Of a stretch of DNA of 64,000 nt, positions 1-11,719 are shown in pieces. Each line of letters begins with the position of its first letter. Within the stretch, counting starts at the first letter, position 1. The translations under genes were made by a program, and so were the position numbers. This DNA comes from Epiperipatus broadwayi (lineage: Eukaryota > Onychophora > Udeonychophora > Euonychophora > Peripatidae): the NCBI GenBank assembly GCA_028023455.1, contig JAQFVV010012476.1, positions 2,713,820 to 2,777,819 on the forward strand, given 5' to 3'. The notes beneath the pieces are model-generated. The model was not told the DNA's origin and ran no database searches. It saw nothing but the letters and a program-made list of their open reading frames with translations.

Positions 1-87
1 TTCAGTTATTGTTTATTCATAATCTGTGAAAATTATTCTACACGAATAAAGCATGATAAACAGAGCAGCCAAAACGTAAAAACATTA

Positions 88-612
88 ATTATAAACAACA
101 ATTTGCCAAGCGCTTTCGGTACTGTATACCAGAATCATGGTGATTAATTATAAACAACAATTTGCCAAGCGCTTTGGGTACTGTACACCAGAATTATGGC
201 GATTAATTATAAACAACAATTTCCAAGCACTTTGGGTACTGTATACCAGAATCATGGTGATTAATTATAAACAACTAATTTGCCAAGCGCTTTGGGTACT
301 GTATGCCAGAATCATGGCGATTAATTATAAACAACAATTTGCCAAGTGCTTTGGATACTGTATACCAGAATCATGGCGATTAATTATAAACAACAATTTG
401 CCAAGCGCTTTGGGTACTGTATACCAGAATCATGGTGATTAATTATAAACAACAATTTGCCAAGCGCTTTGAGTACTGTATACCAGAATCATGGCGATTA
501 ATTATAAACAACAATTTGCCAAGCACTTTGGGTACTGTATACCAGAATCATGGCAATTAATTATAAACAACAATTTGCCAAGCGCTTTGGGTACTGTATA
601 CCAGAATCAGGG
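88..612 (+). repeat. 59-bp minisatellite array, left (about 9 units)
   Basis: Tandem unit of 59 bp (ATGG to ATGG spacing 59, 58 and 60 in the first units). Units differ by scattered substitutions and single-base indels. Each contains the words TTGCCAAGCGCTTTGGGTAC and GTATACCAGAATCATGG. The open reading frame through it (137-442) follows from the repeat and is not a gene. Confidence 0.95.
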
Positions 613-615
613 CGA

Positions 616-1367
616 TTAACCCTTTTCCCGCCTCCTACGAGGCTCCTCGTCGACATCTGAAATCACTCTAACTCAGCCAGTTTTTATACGAAAATATTCG
701 TTAAATACGTATTGAATTCGTTTTTAAAAGTTCTGTACGATGGTGACATCTTCCGATTTATTTTAGAAGTAAAAAATAGAAAAAAAATGCATTTAAACCT
801 AAACAAAGAAGGAACATTATTTGTGATTGGTTCTTAGCATGCTCTCAGCCGAAAAAGACATTCTGATTGGCTGGAAAGAACAAAGAAACTGCCTGATCAA
901 AGAAAATAAAGAAAAACGCTGAGATTTTCATTTCGAATACGATTTAAATTATTATTAAATAATATTTATGGAAATTAAACATAATTTTCAGAGAGAATAA
1001 TAAAAAAACAAAATTATTTTCGAAAAATATTGAAGATTTAAGTAAATATATTGAAGATGTAGTAAAAAGAAATATTTACTTTTCTATAACGTAAAAGTCG
1101 ATCTTTTTGTTTACATTATAACTTTTATGTTGCCGATATTGAATATCTTAGAATAAATAAATAGCAATTTATTTTTGAAAGAACTTTCGTTTTCTTCATG
1201 ACCTGAAAAATTAATTATATACTTTTTATAAACGTATCTGAGTTGAATTTAATATTATAGGCGAATATGTTTTAACAATAGGCTTTGTCTTCAGTTTGTG
1301 AGTTGGCCAATTAAAAGATTTGATTTTTATCTGATACAACCAATGATAAAATTAGCGGTTAAAAGGT
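616..1367. other. Unique core between the two minisatellite arrays
   Basis: No significant ORF. It starts with a GC-richer stretch (CCTCCTACGAGGCTCCTCG near 630) unlike its surroundings. It carries two ATTGG boxes near the left (826-830, 866-870) and two CCAAT boxes near the right (1307-1311, 1340-1344). This symmetrical arrangement could be promoter-like or chance. What the core encodes, if anything, is unknown. Confidence 0.5.
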
Positions 1368-1945
1368 TAATTATAAACAACAATTTGCCAAGCGCTTTGG
1401 GTACTGTATACCAGAATCATGGCAATTAATTATAAACAACAATTTGCCAAGCGCTTTGGGTACTGTATACCAGAATCATGGCGATTAATTATAAACAACA
1501 ATTTGCCAAGCACTTTGGGTACTGTATACCAGAATCATGGCGATTAATTATAAACAACAATTTGCCCAGCGCTTTGGGTACTGTATACCAGAATCATGGT
1601 GATTAATTATAAACAACAATTTGCCAAGCGCTTTGGGTACTGTATACCAGAATCGTGGCGATTAATTATAAACAACAATTTGCCAAGCGCTTTGGGTACT
1701 GTATACCAGAATCGTGGCGATTAATTATAAACAACAATTTGCCAAGCGCTTTGGGTACTGTACACCAGAATTGTGGCGATTAATTATAAACAACAATTTC
1801 AAAGCGCTTTGGGTACTGTATACCAGAATCATGGCGATTAATTATAAACAACAATTTGCCAAGCGCTTTGGGTACTGTATACCAGAATCATGGCGATTAA
1901 TTATAAACAACAATTTGCCAAGCACTTTGGGTACTATATACCACA
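1368..1945 (+). repeat. 59-bp minisatellite array, right (about 10 units)
   Basis: Same 59-bp unit and same orientation as the left array. The last unit breaks at ~1943 into an inverted half-unit (ACCAAAAGAGCTTGGCAAA) that forms the right TIR. The ORF at 1714-1980 is repeat-derived. Confidence 0.95.
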
Positions 1946-2038
1946 GTACCAAAAGAGCTTGGCAAATTGTTTATAATTAATGTTTTTACATTTTGGCTGC
2001 TCTGTTTATCACGCTTTATTCATGTAGAATAATTTTCA

Positions 2039-2654
2039 TTATCTGACAGAGTTTTTATATTGCTTATTTATCTGTGAATATTTCTTGGAATGTACTCTGG
2101 TGTGTTTTCAATTTGCTTTTTTCTTTTAAAAAAATTCATTTTTGGAATTGTAAGTGAAATTCTATATATATAAAAAAATAGAATGATTTATTATTTGGAG
2201 TTTATTTAAAAGAACTTTGAACATCACGTGATAGAATTGGGCCATGATCAATTGAGTTACCGATTTTACTATTCCATCAAACTATAAAAGGAATTGAATT
2301 TCTAAACAAATGCATGTTTATTATTATATAAGACACCAGAAGTAAAATTAAAACAATAAAATAAACACTATATCACAATTAATAGTTGACATGCATTTAT
2401 AAAAGAATTCAACTTATTTAAAAATTTAATTTAAATAAGGAATTGCCAAATGTTTCTCTTACATAAATAATGAACTGCCTTTATATAGAAATGTCTCTTG
2501 GAAAGCAAAAGGAAGCATACATTGTATTTCTATATATAATGGTAAGAAGATGGGGATACTTAAAAGAGCTTCTCAACACAGTTCTATATATTATTCTTGT
2601 GTAAGTTTTTACCTTAATATTTATGGTAATGAATATATTTTTTATCTGTAATGG
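2039..2654. other. AT-rich DNA, no recognisable feature
   Basis: Flank of the TIR element. I see no ORF, repeat or RNA gene here. Confidence 0.5.
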
Positions 2655-3070
2655 GCTGTTGCTTGCACATTTCTCGTCATTTCACATTGTTGTTTGCATA
2701 TGTGTGGTCTCTTCATATTGCTTGTACATATCAGATCACTTCATATTGTTATTTATATTTATTCATTTCACATTATTGGTTGCATATATCTAGTCATTTC
2801 ATAGTGTTGTTTGCAAATGTCTGGTTGCTTCATATTGCTTGTAGGTCACTTCATATTGTTATTTATATCTATTCATTTCATATTATTGGTTGCATATGTC
2901 TAGTCATTTCATATTATTGTTTGTATAGGTCTGGTCAGTTCATATTGTTAGATGCATGTATCTGAGTATTTTGTATTTTTAATTGTATATATTTATATAC
3001 TTCATATTGTTGTTTAGATATGTATGATCACTAAATATTATTGGTTGTATATGTCTGGTTGCCTCAAAGG
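2655..3070 (+). repeat. Degenerate ~31-bp tandem repeat
   Basis: About a dozen diverged units with consensus words TTCATATTGTTGTTTGCATA and TGTCTGGTCA. Because 31 is not a multiple of 3, the 104-aa ORF at 2651-2965 (hydrophobic, rich in H, I and Y) is a by-product. Units drift in length towards the right end. Confidence 0.8.
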
Positions 3071-3891
3071 TTTTTATAATAAAATTTTTAGTATTATAAT
3101 TATAGGCATGTATTCGAATGACTTTTACTCATTTCACTAAATTTGCTGAATCCAAAATTGTTCGAGAACCAATAATTCAGAATATCAATTAATAAAAAGC
3201 TGTAATTTCCATAAATCAGAAAAATTCAAGATTTCTCTTTGTGAAATAAGATATTAGATTATATTTATATGTAATTAATCTGTGAATTGTAAAATTTAAG
3301 TCTTATGTAGATATAGTAAACAATTCAGAAATTGGCTATTATGTTACCTAATATTTTACTTCAAAATGAACCAGATAAAAGACGCTTTAGTACACTGACT
3401 CATATATATATATAATCTGATTTCTGATAGTCAATTTTAATTTTCAAACTTCAAATTGTCCTCAATATAATTTGTTATATGTATTTATGTACTTTACTAT
3501 TAACAAAACATCTTATAAATGAAAATCAGGCACATCCTAGTCATAATGTAAAGATTTATTTTGCTATTATGATATATAGTGTGCATTTTGAAATAAAATA
3601 ATATTAATTTATAGTAACCTCTTCACATTGATGCTTTCAATATTCACGGTATCGGTTATTGGCAATCTAAAAAAAAAAAAAAAAAATGAAAATTAACAAA
3701 AAAAATTTTTTTGGGTTCACTATGCATATATATTATATACATGCCCTAAGTATATCTATCTGTATTGAAATTCACATTTTGGAAACAAACATTATGGATG
3801 TGAGGGATTTATTCATTTTATGTGTGTAACACGAGTGCAAGAACTTGAATAAAATTTATGAACACGAGTTTATAAAAAAAAAAAAACATAC
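3071..3891. other. AT-rich DNA, no recognisable feature
   Basis: Contains an A-run near 3671-3687 and a second near 3875-3886 directly before the fold-back copy. Nothing else is supported. Confidence 0.4.
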
Positions 3892-4319
3892 ATGTTGGTG
3901 CCTTTGGTTCTTTAATAACCATAGCCACCACTAAAATACCAAAATGTATGGATACTGAACTGTGTTCAGACCTATATGATTATATAAGCTAATAAGCTTG
4001 GGTTGAAAATATTATTGTTTTCAATTTTATTCTCATAGTTTTATAGTTTAGTAGAGATAAAAGGTGGCTGCTGGAGGGTTGCATTAGATCCTAAGATCTA
4101 GGTGCAGTGCTCTCAGATCCAAGGCTCCTCACTGATAAAGGCCACAAGCCAGAAACTAGTCTGAGGATATTGGGTGAGTAGGCACTAGATAAGGATTTTA
4201 TGCACAAGCCTTCTGAACATCTATTGATTACTCTGGCTTGCACTGAGTGGCACTACTGTATGGAGAGTTTTGCCTATAGTTATGAATAAGCATAAGAAAC
4301 GGTGATCATGTGACATTTA
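3892..4319 (-). repeat. FB-A fold-back repeat, long minus-strand copy
   Basis: Recognised by the family words AGAGTTTTGCC, GAGTGGCACTACTGTATGG, CTGGCTTGCACTGAGTGG, GGAGGGTTGCATTAGATCC and the end GGTGATCATGTGAC. At its left the direction flips briefly (TTCTTTAATAACCATAGCC reads in the opposite sense to the rest), so even this copy has a palindromic joint. No coding capacity. Confidence 0.85.
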
Positions 4320-4380
4320 TTAAATTATAAATTATCATATCATTCCCATCCCATGGACATAAACTTTAAGTCCATTTAAA

Positions 4381-5085
4381 AATTAATATATTAGCTTTTT
4401 AATTACAACCACATGGAATAATTAATCTAATGTCATCTCTCTTTTTCCATGCATAATGTCATTTTTAGATATATTTTAATTATCCACTCCATTATACAAG
4501 CTTGAAATATATGACTAAAAATGTCTGAAAGAAAAAAACAATTGCCTCCCATGATGCATTTCATGCTAAATCAGCATTCATCAGTCAACATGACAATCTT
4601 TTACCTATGTATTTATCATTTGTTCAATATTTATCAATACCAAATTATTATAATTTAATTTACAAGTATCAGATTCTCTTCACTCACATTATTGACACTA
4701 TCCATTTTAAATAAATAAATGATTATTACTAATCAAATCACTTATTAAACTAGAGATTATCCTATTATCATTATACCCCATATAAATTTGAAATCTCTGA
4801 TAAAGACTAATCTATCAGTTTTATAATTAAACATACACATATCAAATAATTAATCAAACTCCATTTTTCTTTTTCCTTATACAGTATACTTAAAATATCA
4901 CTCCATTGCACATTCTTGACATATATATGTAAAAAAAAGCATGTGGAAAAGATAAATGACCCATAATGCTGATTCAGATCTTTTCTCTTGGCTCAGATCA
5001 CAATCTTACAAATATCAAACTTTCTACACTCACGTCTTTGATACTATCCACTTCAGATAAATATGTGAATGATTATTACATATTG
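4381..5085 (+). repeat. Diverged direct duplication (two units, ~400-bp period)
   Basis: The block 4381-4745 is repeated, heavily diverged, at about 4801-5085. Compare TTACAAGTATCAGATTC...CACTATCCA...TGATTATTAC with TTACAAATATCAAACTT...TACTATCCA...TGATTATTAC. The first unit also holds TTTCATGCTAAATCAGCA, which resembles the arms of the FB-D palindrome at 45.4-46.2 kb. Probably an old interspersed repeat. Confidence 0.45.
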
Positions 5086-5327
5086 TATTTTAAATCAGAT
5101 GTCATATTATTCCTACAGCAGTCTGACATTCATTAAAGGCAAAAGAGAGACATTGCAATGTCAATTGTAATTTACTATTGTACAGTATTAATTTATGCTT
5201 TGTGTGTTTTACTTTAAAAACATAATTAAAGACAGAGTTAATCATTTAAAGATTCTTTAGATCTAACAGTAATTAAATAAACATGTCAAATTTATTACCC
5301 GAGGGTTTTCATAGTTATTAATCCATT

Positions 5328-5483
5328 AAACACCACATGATCACCATTCTTTATGCTTACCCAATCTGTTTTCACAGAGGCAAAACTCTCCATATAGTAG
5401 CGCCACTCAGTGCAAGCCAGAGTAATCTATAAATGTATTCATTGATTACTCTGGCTTGCACTGAATGGCACTACTGTGTGTGG
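5328..5483. repeat. FB-A fold-back repeat, short palindromic copy
   Basis: The plus half (5328-5430) reads CATGATCACCATTC then GAGGCAAAACTCTCC then CAGTGCAAGCCAGAGTAATC. It turns round at ~5435 into the complement (GATTACTCTGGCTTGCACTG). A near-perfect hairpin with the family's centre deleted. Confidence 0.85.
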
Positions 5484-5738
5484 TTTTCATAATTCTAATT
5501 ATTTTATTTTCTCATTAATAACATCTAATATTCATTTATAAATCGATTATTGGACAGTTGATGAACGTGGCTATGGATATACTACCTGAAATCATTTTTA
5601 GCTGCTTGCGCCACAAAGAATTATAAGTTTCATTGGAATTTGAATCCAGACTATGAAAATGGAAGGTGAAGGCAATAGGTTTCCATGCCATGAAATTCTT
5701 CTTTTAAAAGTAAGAATATATTAAGCAGTAAGCTTTTT

Positions 5739-6335
5739 TCAAAGTTATGCCATCCTGTATAAGTTTGAGTAATCAATCATGTAGTAATGCTTAATAAAAC
5801 CCTATCCGGTGCTGATTCATCCTTATCACCAGACTAGTTTCTAACTCATGATTTCATTAGTGAGGAGTCTTGGATCTGTATTTAATGCACCTGCATTTAA
5901 AGAATGCAATGAGCCTTTCCTCAAGCAGCATCTATAACATTTTTTTTTTACTATCAAGTTACTGGTCTGAAATTCAAAAATACCTTAATGTTTCAAATTT
6001 AAGACAACTTGTTTATATACTTATATAGATTGGACACCAGTTCAATATCTACATATTTTAATGTTCTGTTTTTGATAATTGTCAAGAACTGATATTCCCT
6101 GGGCGTGATTGTTATAACAGCTACAAAACATCACATGACTTCCGCCTGCACATTACTTTCAAGTAGCAAATCTATTTCTCCTACTCCTGTTTTGATGAGT
6201 TTGAATAATCAATAGATGTCGGATGGTAGTGATTATTATATATCCCTATCTGCTGTTGTCCTACACATATCCCAGACTACTTTAAGACTTTCATTTGAAA
6301 AATTTTCAATCTAGATCTGCTGCTCTTGTAATCTA
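5739..6335 (+). repeat. Two strongly diverged FB-A copies
   Basis: 5739-5935 keeps GAGTAATCAAT, CCCTATC, CAGACTAGTTTCTAAC and GAGGAGTCTTGGATCTG. 6115-6335 keeps only AAACATCACATGA, AATAATCAATAGATG and CCCAGACTA. The gap between them shows nothing. The second copy is a low-confidence call. Confidence 0.55.
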
Positions 6336-6700
6336 TTCATAAAAATAATTGGCAAAAGAAGTCGTGTAATATTGTATTGGTGTTAAGAGTATGTTAATTT
6401 ATTCAAAAGCAAAGTTGTCAGCTAATCTTAATTCATTCTAAAATAAAGTCTAACAACTGAGGAAATTTCAAGTATCTCCTACTTATTTTCTCTGAATTAA
6501 AAAAGATGCCAGATTAACAATTGTCAGATATTCAATATTTGCCTGTCACTAAATTATTCATCAGATCTCTTTGTAATAAACTATCTTTATAATCTACCTA
6601 GAAGTATTCTCTTATTATCAGCAAACCTGGTCCTCATTTCTTTAAGGATGATCAGAAAAGCAATAATTTCTTTTTAAAAACTGTCCAAAATACCATAAAG
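6336..6700. other. No recognisable feature
   Basis: AT-rich with no ORF or repeat match within the window. It may be decayed 3' sequence of the adjacent LINE4 fragment. Confidence 0.35.
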
Positions 6701-7470
6701 ATAAAACATTACATAATCACTATTTCCTATACTTACACAAGCTGTAACAGTTGATGTGATGTATTATGGCTTCTCCTTAAACGAAGTCAAGAATATCTCG
6801 GCAATTATGCCCAGATAAACCTGTTAGCCACTTTATTTTACATTCGCCACTCTAAATTTACCCATAATCTGCTCTATCCCATTTTCACAACATAATCTTT
6901 GTCAACTCTATAACCTTTATATCTAAATCCCCCTTATCTTTTCCCAAACCCAGCATAAAAACCAATAATTCACTTTCTGTATAATCACTCTTCATATTTA
7001 TTTTTCCACAACTCCATTATATGTACCCTTTCTGTTTTCAAACATTTACATTCAATTAACAAATGCCTAATATTTTCTATTCCTTCCTTACAAAATTTAC
7101 AAAATAAATCACCCATATTTTTCCATTTACATGTATATTCTTTTGTAGCTAAAGATCCCGTTCGAGCTTTAAACAATAAACTACTTTCCTTACTATTATC
7201 ATATATTAACTCACACCTAATATTCTGTTTATTTCTATATATATTTAAACTCTTTTTACTCTCCATACTATTTCTCCATCTCTTTAACTCCCTAGTCTTT
7301 ATTAATAAATTTATTCTTTTATTCCATTCCTTACTACTATAACACTCAATAATCCTCTTAACACAATCATCCCATCTTTTGTACAAATATATTGATATAA
7401 ATTCCTTATCCAAATCTTTTGCATACCGCATTACCTTTCTCAACCATCTTGTTACCTGCCCTTTACTCAT
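6700..7470 (-). mobile_element. LINE4: C-terminal fragment of a non-LTR retrotransposon
   Basis: A 161-aa ORF on the minus strand (7470 to 6985) is lysine-rich and ends with a zinc-knuckle-like module, C124-X2-C127-X8-H136-X4-C141, in the context IENIRHLLIEC. This layout is typical of the C-terminus of non-LTR (LINE) polyproteins, after the reverse transcriptase. Coding-like sequence continues out of frame below 6985 (LGLGKDKGDLDIK), so the reading frame is broken. The endonuclease and RT are missing (5' truncation). A second copy lies at 14.64-15.13 kb, sharing YLYK-W-(D/N)-(D/E)-C. The exact LINE clade cannot be assigned. Confidence 0.7.
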
Positions 7471-7534
7471 AACTCAATTAAATACTATTTTAGTTATTCT
7501 TTTATTATCCATAAACTTCAATCTAACAAAACAG

Positions 7535-8150
7535 TTTCAAACTCTTCATACAGTAGTGCCTTCCAGTGCAAATTATAGGAATCAATGGATGCAAGAAAAT
7601 TTGTGCCTAAAATCCCTACCTAGTGCCTACTCATCCAATATCCTCAGACTAATTTCTGGCTTGTGGCTTTCATCAGTAAGGAGCATTGGATCTGAGAGCA
7701 CTGCAGCTAAATCTTAGGAAATGATTCTGGGGATATCGATGATTAGGTATTAGATAGGGATTTTATTGCAAACCTAAAATCCATTGATTACACAGAGGCA
7801 AAACTCTCCATTCAGTAGCATCACTCAGTGCAAGCCAGAGTAATCAATGGATGCAGGAAGATTTGTGCATAAAGTCCCTATCTAATGCCTACTCATCCAA
7901 TAACCCCAGTCTACTAGCTTGCAGCTTTCATCAGTGAAGAGTCTTGGATCTGAAAGCACTGCCCCTAGATCTTCGGTCTAATGCAATCCTCCAGCAACCA
8001 CCTTTTACCTTATTAGCTAACTATAAGCATCCACTGACTAGCACTACTGTAAGGAGAATTTTGCCATGGCATAAACAGCTTGTGTAAGTATAAAGAATGG
8101 TGATCCATTGATTACTATGACTTCCACTAAGTGGCATTACTATTAAGATA
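7535..8150. repeat. FB-A cluster: three or four partial copies in alternating orientation
   Basis: Plus copy 7535-7720 (ACTCTTCATACAGTAGTGCC to GAGCACTGCAG), minus fragment ~7722-7790 (GGGGATATCGATGATTAGG), plus copy 7791-8027 (GAGGCAAAACTCTCC to CCAGCAACCACCTTTTA), minus fragment 8028-8150 (GGAGAATTTTGCCATGG). Orientation switches at each joint, as expected if palindromic copies resolved or inserted into one another. The 112-aa ORF at 7379-7717 lies in this repeat. Confidence 0.8.
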
Positions 8151-10020
8151 AAAGATTCAGAAAATGAAATAAGTTATGGATATACATAATAGGGATTGGT
8201 ATATTTAAAAATACTGAACCTTAAATGAGATTTGAGGGCTCTGTCTAAGATTTTAAAATATTGATATTTAAAAGAAAAAATATGCAAAATAAGAAATTTT
8301 ATTAAACTTTTCATTTGTATAATGAAAAAAATACAATTATTGATTGATAGATTTTCAACAACTGATGGTTTAATTAATGATTTGAAATATGCAAGTATAG
8401 TTATTTTTATAAAAATACTACTTTTCTGTTTTTCAATGCAGCAAATTGGCCGACAATATTTGCATAATTCAATGATTGGGTGATATCTTTGATCGATAAG
8501 TATTAGTGACAAACATTGTCCATACTGTTTAAATGGCTTTGGCCAAGATTATTTCTTAAATAATTTTTCATTCACTGGAAAAGGATCTCTCGGCCACTTA
8601 CACAGAAAATAGATGAACATAAAAAAAATATTTTCAAAATTGTCCCCACATTTAAAAAAATAGATTATTTTTTAAAAATTTTGCTTATATTATAATCTTA
8701 ATTTACATATGCATACTATAATAGAAAAAAGCATCTGTCGTATATATATGGGTATCAAAAAATACTAATACAACACTGAACAGTCTGTATAAATAGTTAA
8801 AATTTTGCAATTATTTACAGACAGCACATGTATAATTATCACCCATACATCATGAATATTTTTGAAGGTTATTAAAAATAATACATGCAAATGAACTTAG
8901 ATTATACAGGAACGATTAGCATAAAACCCTGCAATGGTCTACTCGGTGACATACTGATGTAATTAATATATATGTAGTCCTCAGTAGTTATAGATGAATA
9001 ATTAAGTCATTATGAAATCATTGCATTTAGAAGATATAATATCTGTGTGTGTGTGTGAGCAACCATAGTTAATGGTAACACACTTATACAAAATATATTA
9101 AATTACTGTATATAAGTTAATTCATACAACTGCAGATTATCATGGACTTTAGAGATTACAAAGTAATTTCTAATTGCTATTAATTATTATATTTACATAC
9201 ATTATTGGCAAGTGAATAAACTTGTGTTAAGTTTAATTTGTTCTAGTCTTTATTTTAATAATGTTACTGATGCTACTCTGCTACTATTCCCCAGACACAG
9301 CACAATACAAAATAAGAGTTATTATATAAAATATGTTTGTAAGTGAGGGAGGACTTGGAACAAAGCAAAGCATAGTTCATGGCTCTACTGAAATGAAATT
9401 TACTATACCATATCTTTACTGTTTTTAAAATAAAATAAATGGTGAAGCATCAAACTTAGAGCTTTCTCAAGCAATTAATGTGTCGGAACTAAGTTTCATT
9501 GCAGCTTAACATCCTCTCAACGATATTCTTATTTTCTCAATTTTTTCCCCTATAATAGCAGTCTCATTATTAGAGATATGGCATCTTCAATTGTTTTGAT
9601 GATTTCAAGCTCCCTATTGACTTCAGGATCTATATGTAGTCCTATTTGTATGTGCTTTCTACATAACTCAAAGAAAGATTATTAATAAACAGGATTGCAC
9701 ACAACTCTCGGAGATTAAAAATTAGTTGCTGCTGCATTATAAAATTTATTACAGAATTTTAATACTTTTGGTTCACTTACATTTTTTTTTTCTAACATAT
9801 AATTGAAATAGGACATAGTGATACAGTGCATATCATAACTTCTCTATAAATAAGAATATTTCAAGAATCTCATAGGATAAATTCTACAATTATGGATCTA
9901 AGCATATTGAATCTGAAATTGTATAATTATAGTCTCCATTACCCGCCATTCTAAAAATAAAATTCCAGCACACAGACTGAACAAAAAAGGAAATAGTAAT
10001 AATAATTGAATGATTTATTG
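8151..10020. other. AT-rich stretch, no recognisable gene
   Basis: Holds a short (TG)n tract near 9045-9057 and a 112-aa minus ORF (8174-8512) with no recognisable motif. The remainder shows no repeat relationship that I could detect within the window. Confidence 0.4.
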
Positions 10021-10125
10021 CTCAGAAGTTTATAAAAAATTCAAAGCAATGGAAATACTGGAGACACGATGCAATTCACAGTCCTTGAACTACTATTGTC
10101 ACTAAACCATACAAGGCAAAAGTGC
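10020..10125 (-). repeat. SINE-Q: tRNA-derived SINE fragment
   Basis: Minus-strand copy of a family that also occurs at 28.04, 28.36, 29.44 and 58.33 kb. Shared ends are ACTAAACCATAC(A/C)AG and a GATGCAA(T/C)(T/C)CA(C/T) block corresponding to the box B region. Degenerate. Confidence 0.5.
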
Positions 10126-10465
10126 AAAATAAAAAGATATGAATAAGAATTCAAACTTAGAAAATAATTATGTCAGAACATAATGATTCTCTCTGCGTAA
10201 ATAAACACAAAAATATGCAGTTAAACGGAAGAGAGGCCAGCACCAAACAATTTTGAATCCTTATTGTTTTTAGTGAAGTCAGTATAATAAATAATAAGGA
10301 TAAAATAGACTTCAAATTTGATTTCAACATTTTCAAAATCCTTTGCTAAATAATTTTTGGAGAGCAAAAATATTACTCCATCTCCACAGTACAATTATAA
10401 AACTAAAATAAATAATAAGCTTATTTAATACCAACTTTTACCCCAAATCTAACATTGAAAATGGT

Positions 10466-10640
10466 CTAGCTCAGGATCGGCAAACCGTGGCTTGTGAGCC
10501 AAATGTGTCTCTTTGAACCCAATCTCACATAATCATGATAAACATAAACATGTTTTATTTCCCCATGTAATTTGTAAATATTTCGATGGTTCTAGGAGAG
10601 GGAAATATGCTTTACAACATTGTTTACAACTGTCTATTGA
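10466..10640 (+). mobile_element. hAT-type MITE fragment (left end)
   Basis: Starts with CAGGATCGGCAAACCGTGGC followed by TTGTGAGCCAAATGTG, resembling the common hAT (Charlie-like) end CAGGGGTCGGCAAAC...GAGCCANATGTGGCTC. The matching right end is not evident, so it is truncated or too decayed. Confidence 0.55.
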
Positions 10641-10814
10641 ATTCAGCTTTATTACAGAAAAGCAATTATTGTATATAATGAATATTTAAATATTAGAAAT
10701 TTGTGAATAAATCAAACTGTCAAAGTAATTTTTTGTTTTTGATTGTTTATTTTCAAGAGAATTTTTATTTTTGTTAATATGTATACAGATTCTATTATAT
10801 TCTATAACTAAAAT

Positions 10815-10985
10815 AAATGATCACCATTTTTTATGCTTGCTCATAACAATTACAAGCCAGAAACTAGTCTGGGAATATTGGATGAATAGGCACTAGATAG
10901 GGATTTTATGCACAAGCCTTCTGGCATCCGTTGATTACTCTGGCTTGCACTGAGTGGCACTACTGTATGGAGAGTTTTGCCTGTT
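10815..10985. repeat. FB-A fold-back repeat, internally deleted copy
   Basis: Plus-sense start (ATGATCACCATTTTTTATGC TTGCTCATAAC) jumps directly into minus-sense sequence from ~10856 (GCCAGAAACTAGTCTGGG to GGAGAGTTTTGCCTG). The plus half is largely deleted. Confidence 0.85.
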
Positions 10986-11719
10986 TTAAAATAAATGTTC
11001 AAATATATCCACATTTCAATCAGAAATTCATATTTTCATAAACCTATTTTTCACCTCTTTCCTTGTGGCTGTTTTATCTTTTATGGGGGCGGGGGTGAGT
11101 ATTAAACAAAATGACTCATGTTCAATAGTTTGCCAAATATAAATGCTTTTAATATGAATTCGTTGATGTAGGGTTATAATGGTGGGTTCTGGAACTCAGG
11201 ATCTAATGAGTGTAGTTCAATTCTATTAATTTTTAGTGCTTACACTTTTTACAAACTCCCAACCAATTGGGTATACATATATTCACAGTAACTGGTTTCT
11301 AAAATTTAAAAGAACATGATTAAGTTCACTGTGTGGAAAAAAGCTACATTATGATGCAAAATATAACAATACTGAGCACAAATAAACTTTACATATACTT
11401 CCCATTTTTAAAAATATTGATTTACAAAGAGAATTTATACCGATGTCTTTTATAAATTTTACAAAGTTACGGAAAGTGATATTGAAGCTTTAAAAAAAAT
11501 TATAAATCCATTGATCCTTTTCTACACAGTTTGAACAAATGCTAATTGGTACAATGGAAAAGTCATAAACTACTGCATTTCAAATGTAACAAAGCAAACT
11601 ATATTAGCAAAAGTTCTATTGATTACAAACTGATAAAAGGCCATTACTGTGTTCCCAAATAATTAAAAAAATCCTCTTTTAATTTTCAAAACCGTACAAA
11701 ATACTCTACTTATATCAAT
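10986..11719. other. No recognisable feature
   Basis: AT-rich sequence with a short G-rich tract (GGGGGCGGGGGTGAG near 11085). Nothing supports a gene. Confidence 0.4.

Larger units (their letters stand above)
27..2038. mobile_element. ~2.0-kb TIR element carrying two minisatellite arrays
   Basis: The two ends are long inverted repeats. About 90 bp starting near 27 matches the reverse complement of the DNA ending near 2038 with only a few substitutions and one 3-bp gap; shared words include ATAAACAGAGCAGCC. Outside the ends lie TAATCTG (20-26) and TTATCTG (2039-2045), a probable 7-bp target duplication with one mismatch. Inside, two arrays of the same 59-bp unit, both in direct orientation, flank a unique ~750-bp core. 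The right terminus contains an inverted half-unit, so the minisatellite is physically part of the TIR. No transposase is present, so it looks non-autonomous. Known analogues are Foldback/Tetris-like elements and minisatellite-bearing MITEs, but I recognise no specific family. Confidence 0.75.

Noticed and set aside
88-1945. CRISPR array
   Set aside because: Repeats are head-to-tail without spacers and the DNA is clearly eukaryotic.
8174-8512. 112-aa minus-strand ORF as a gene
   Set aside because: I/F/K-rich with no motif; both strands look equally non-coding.
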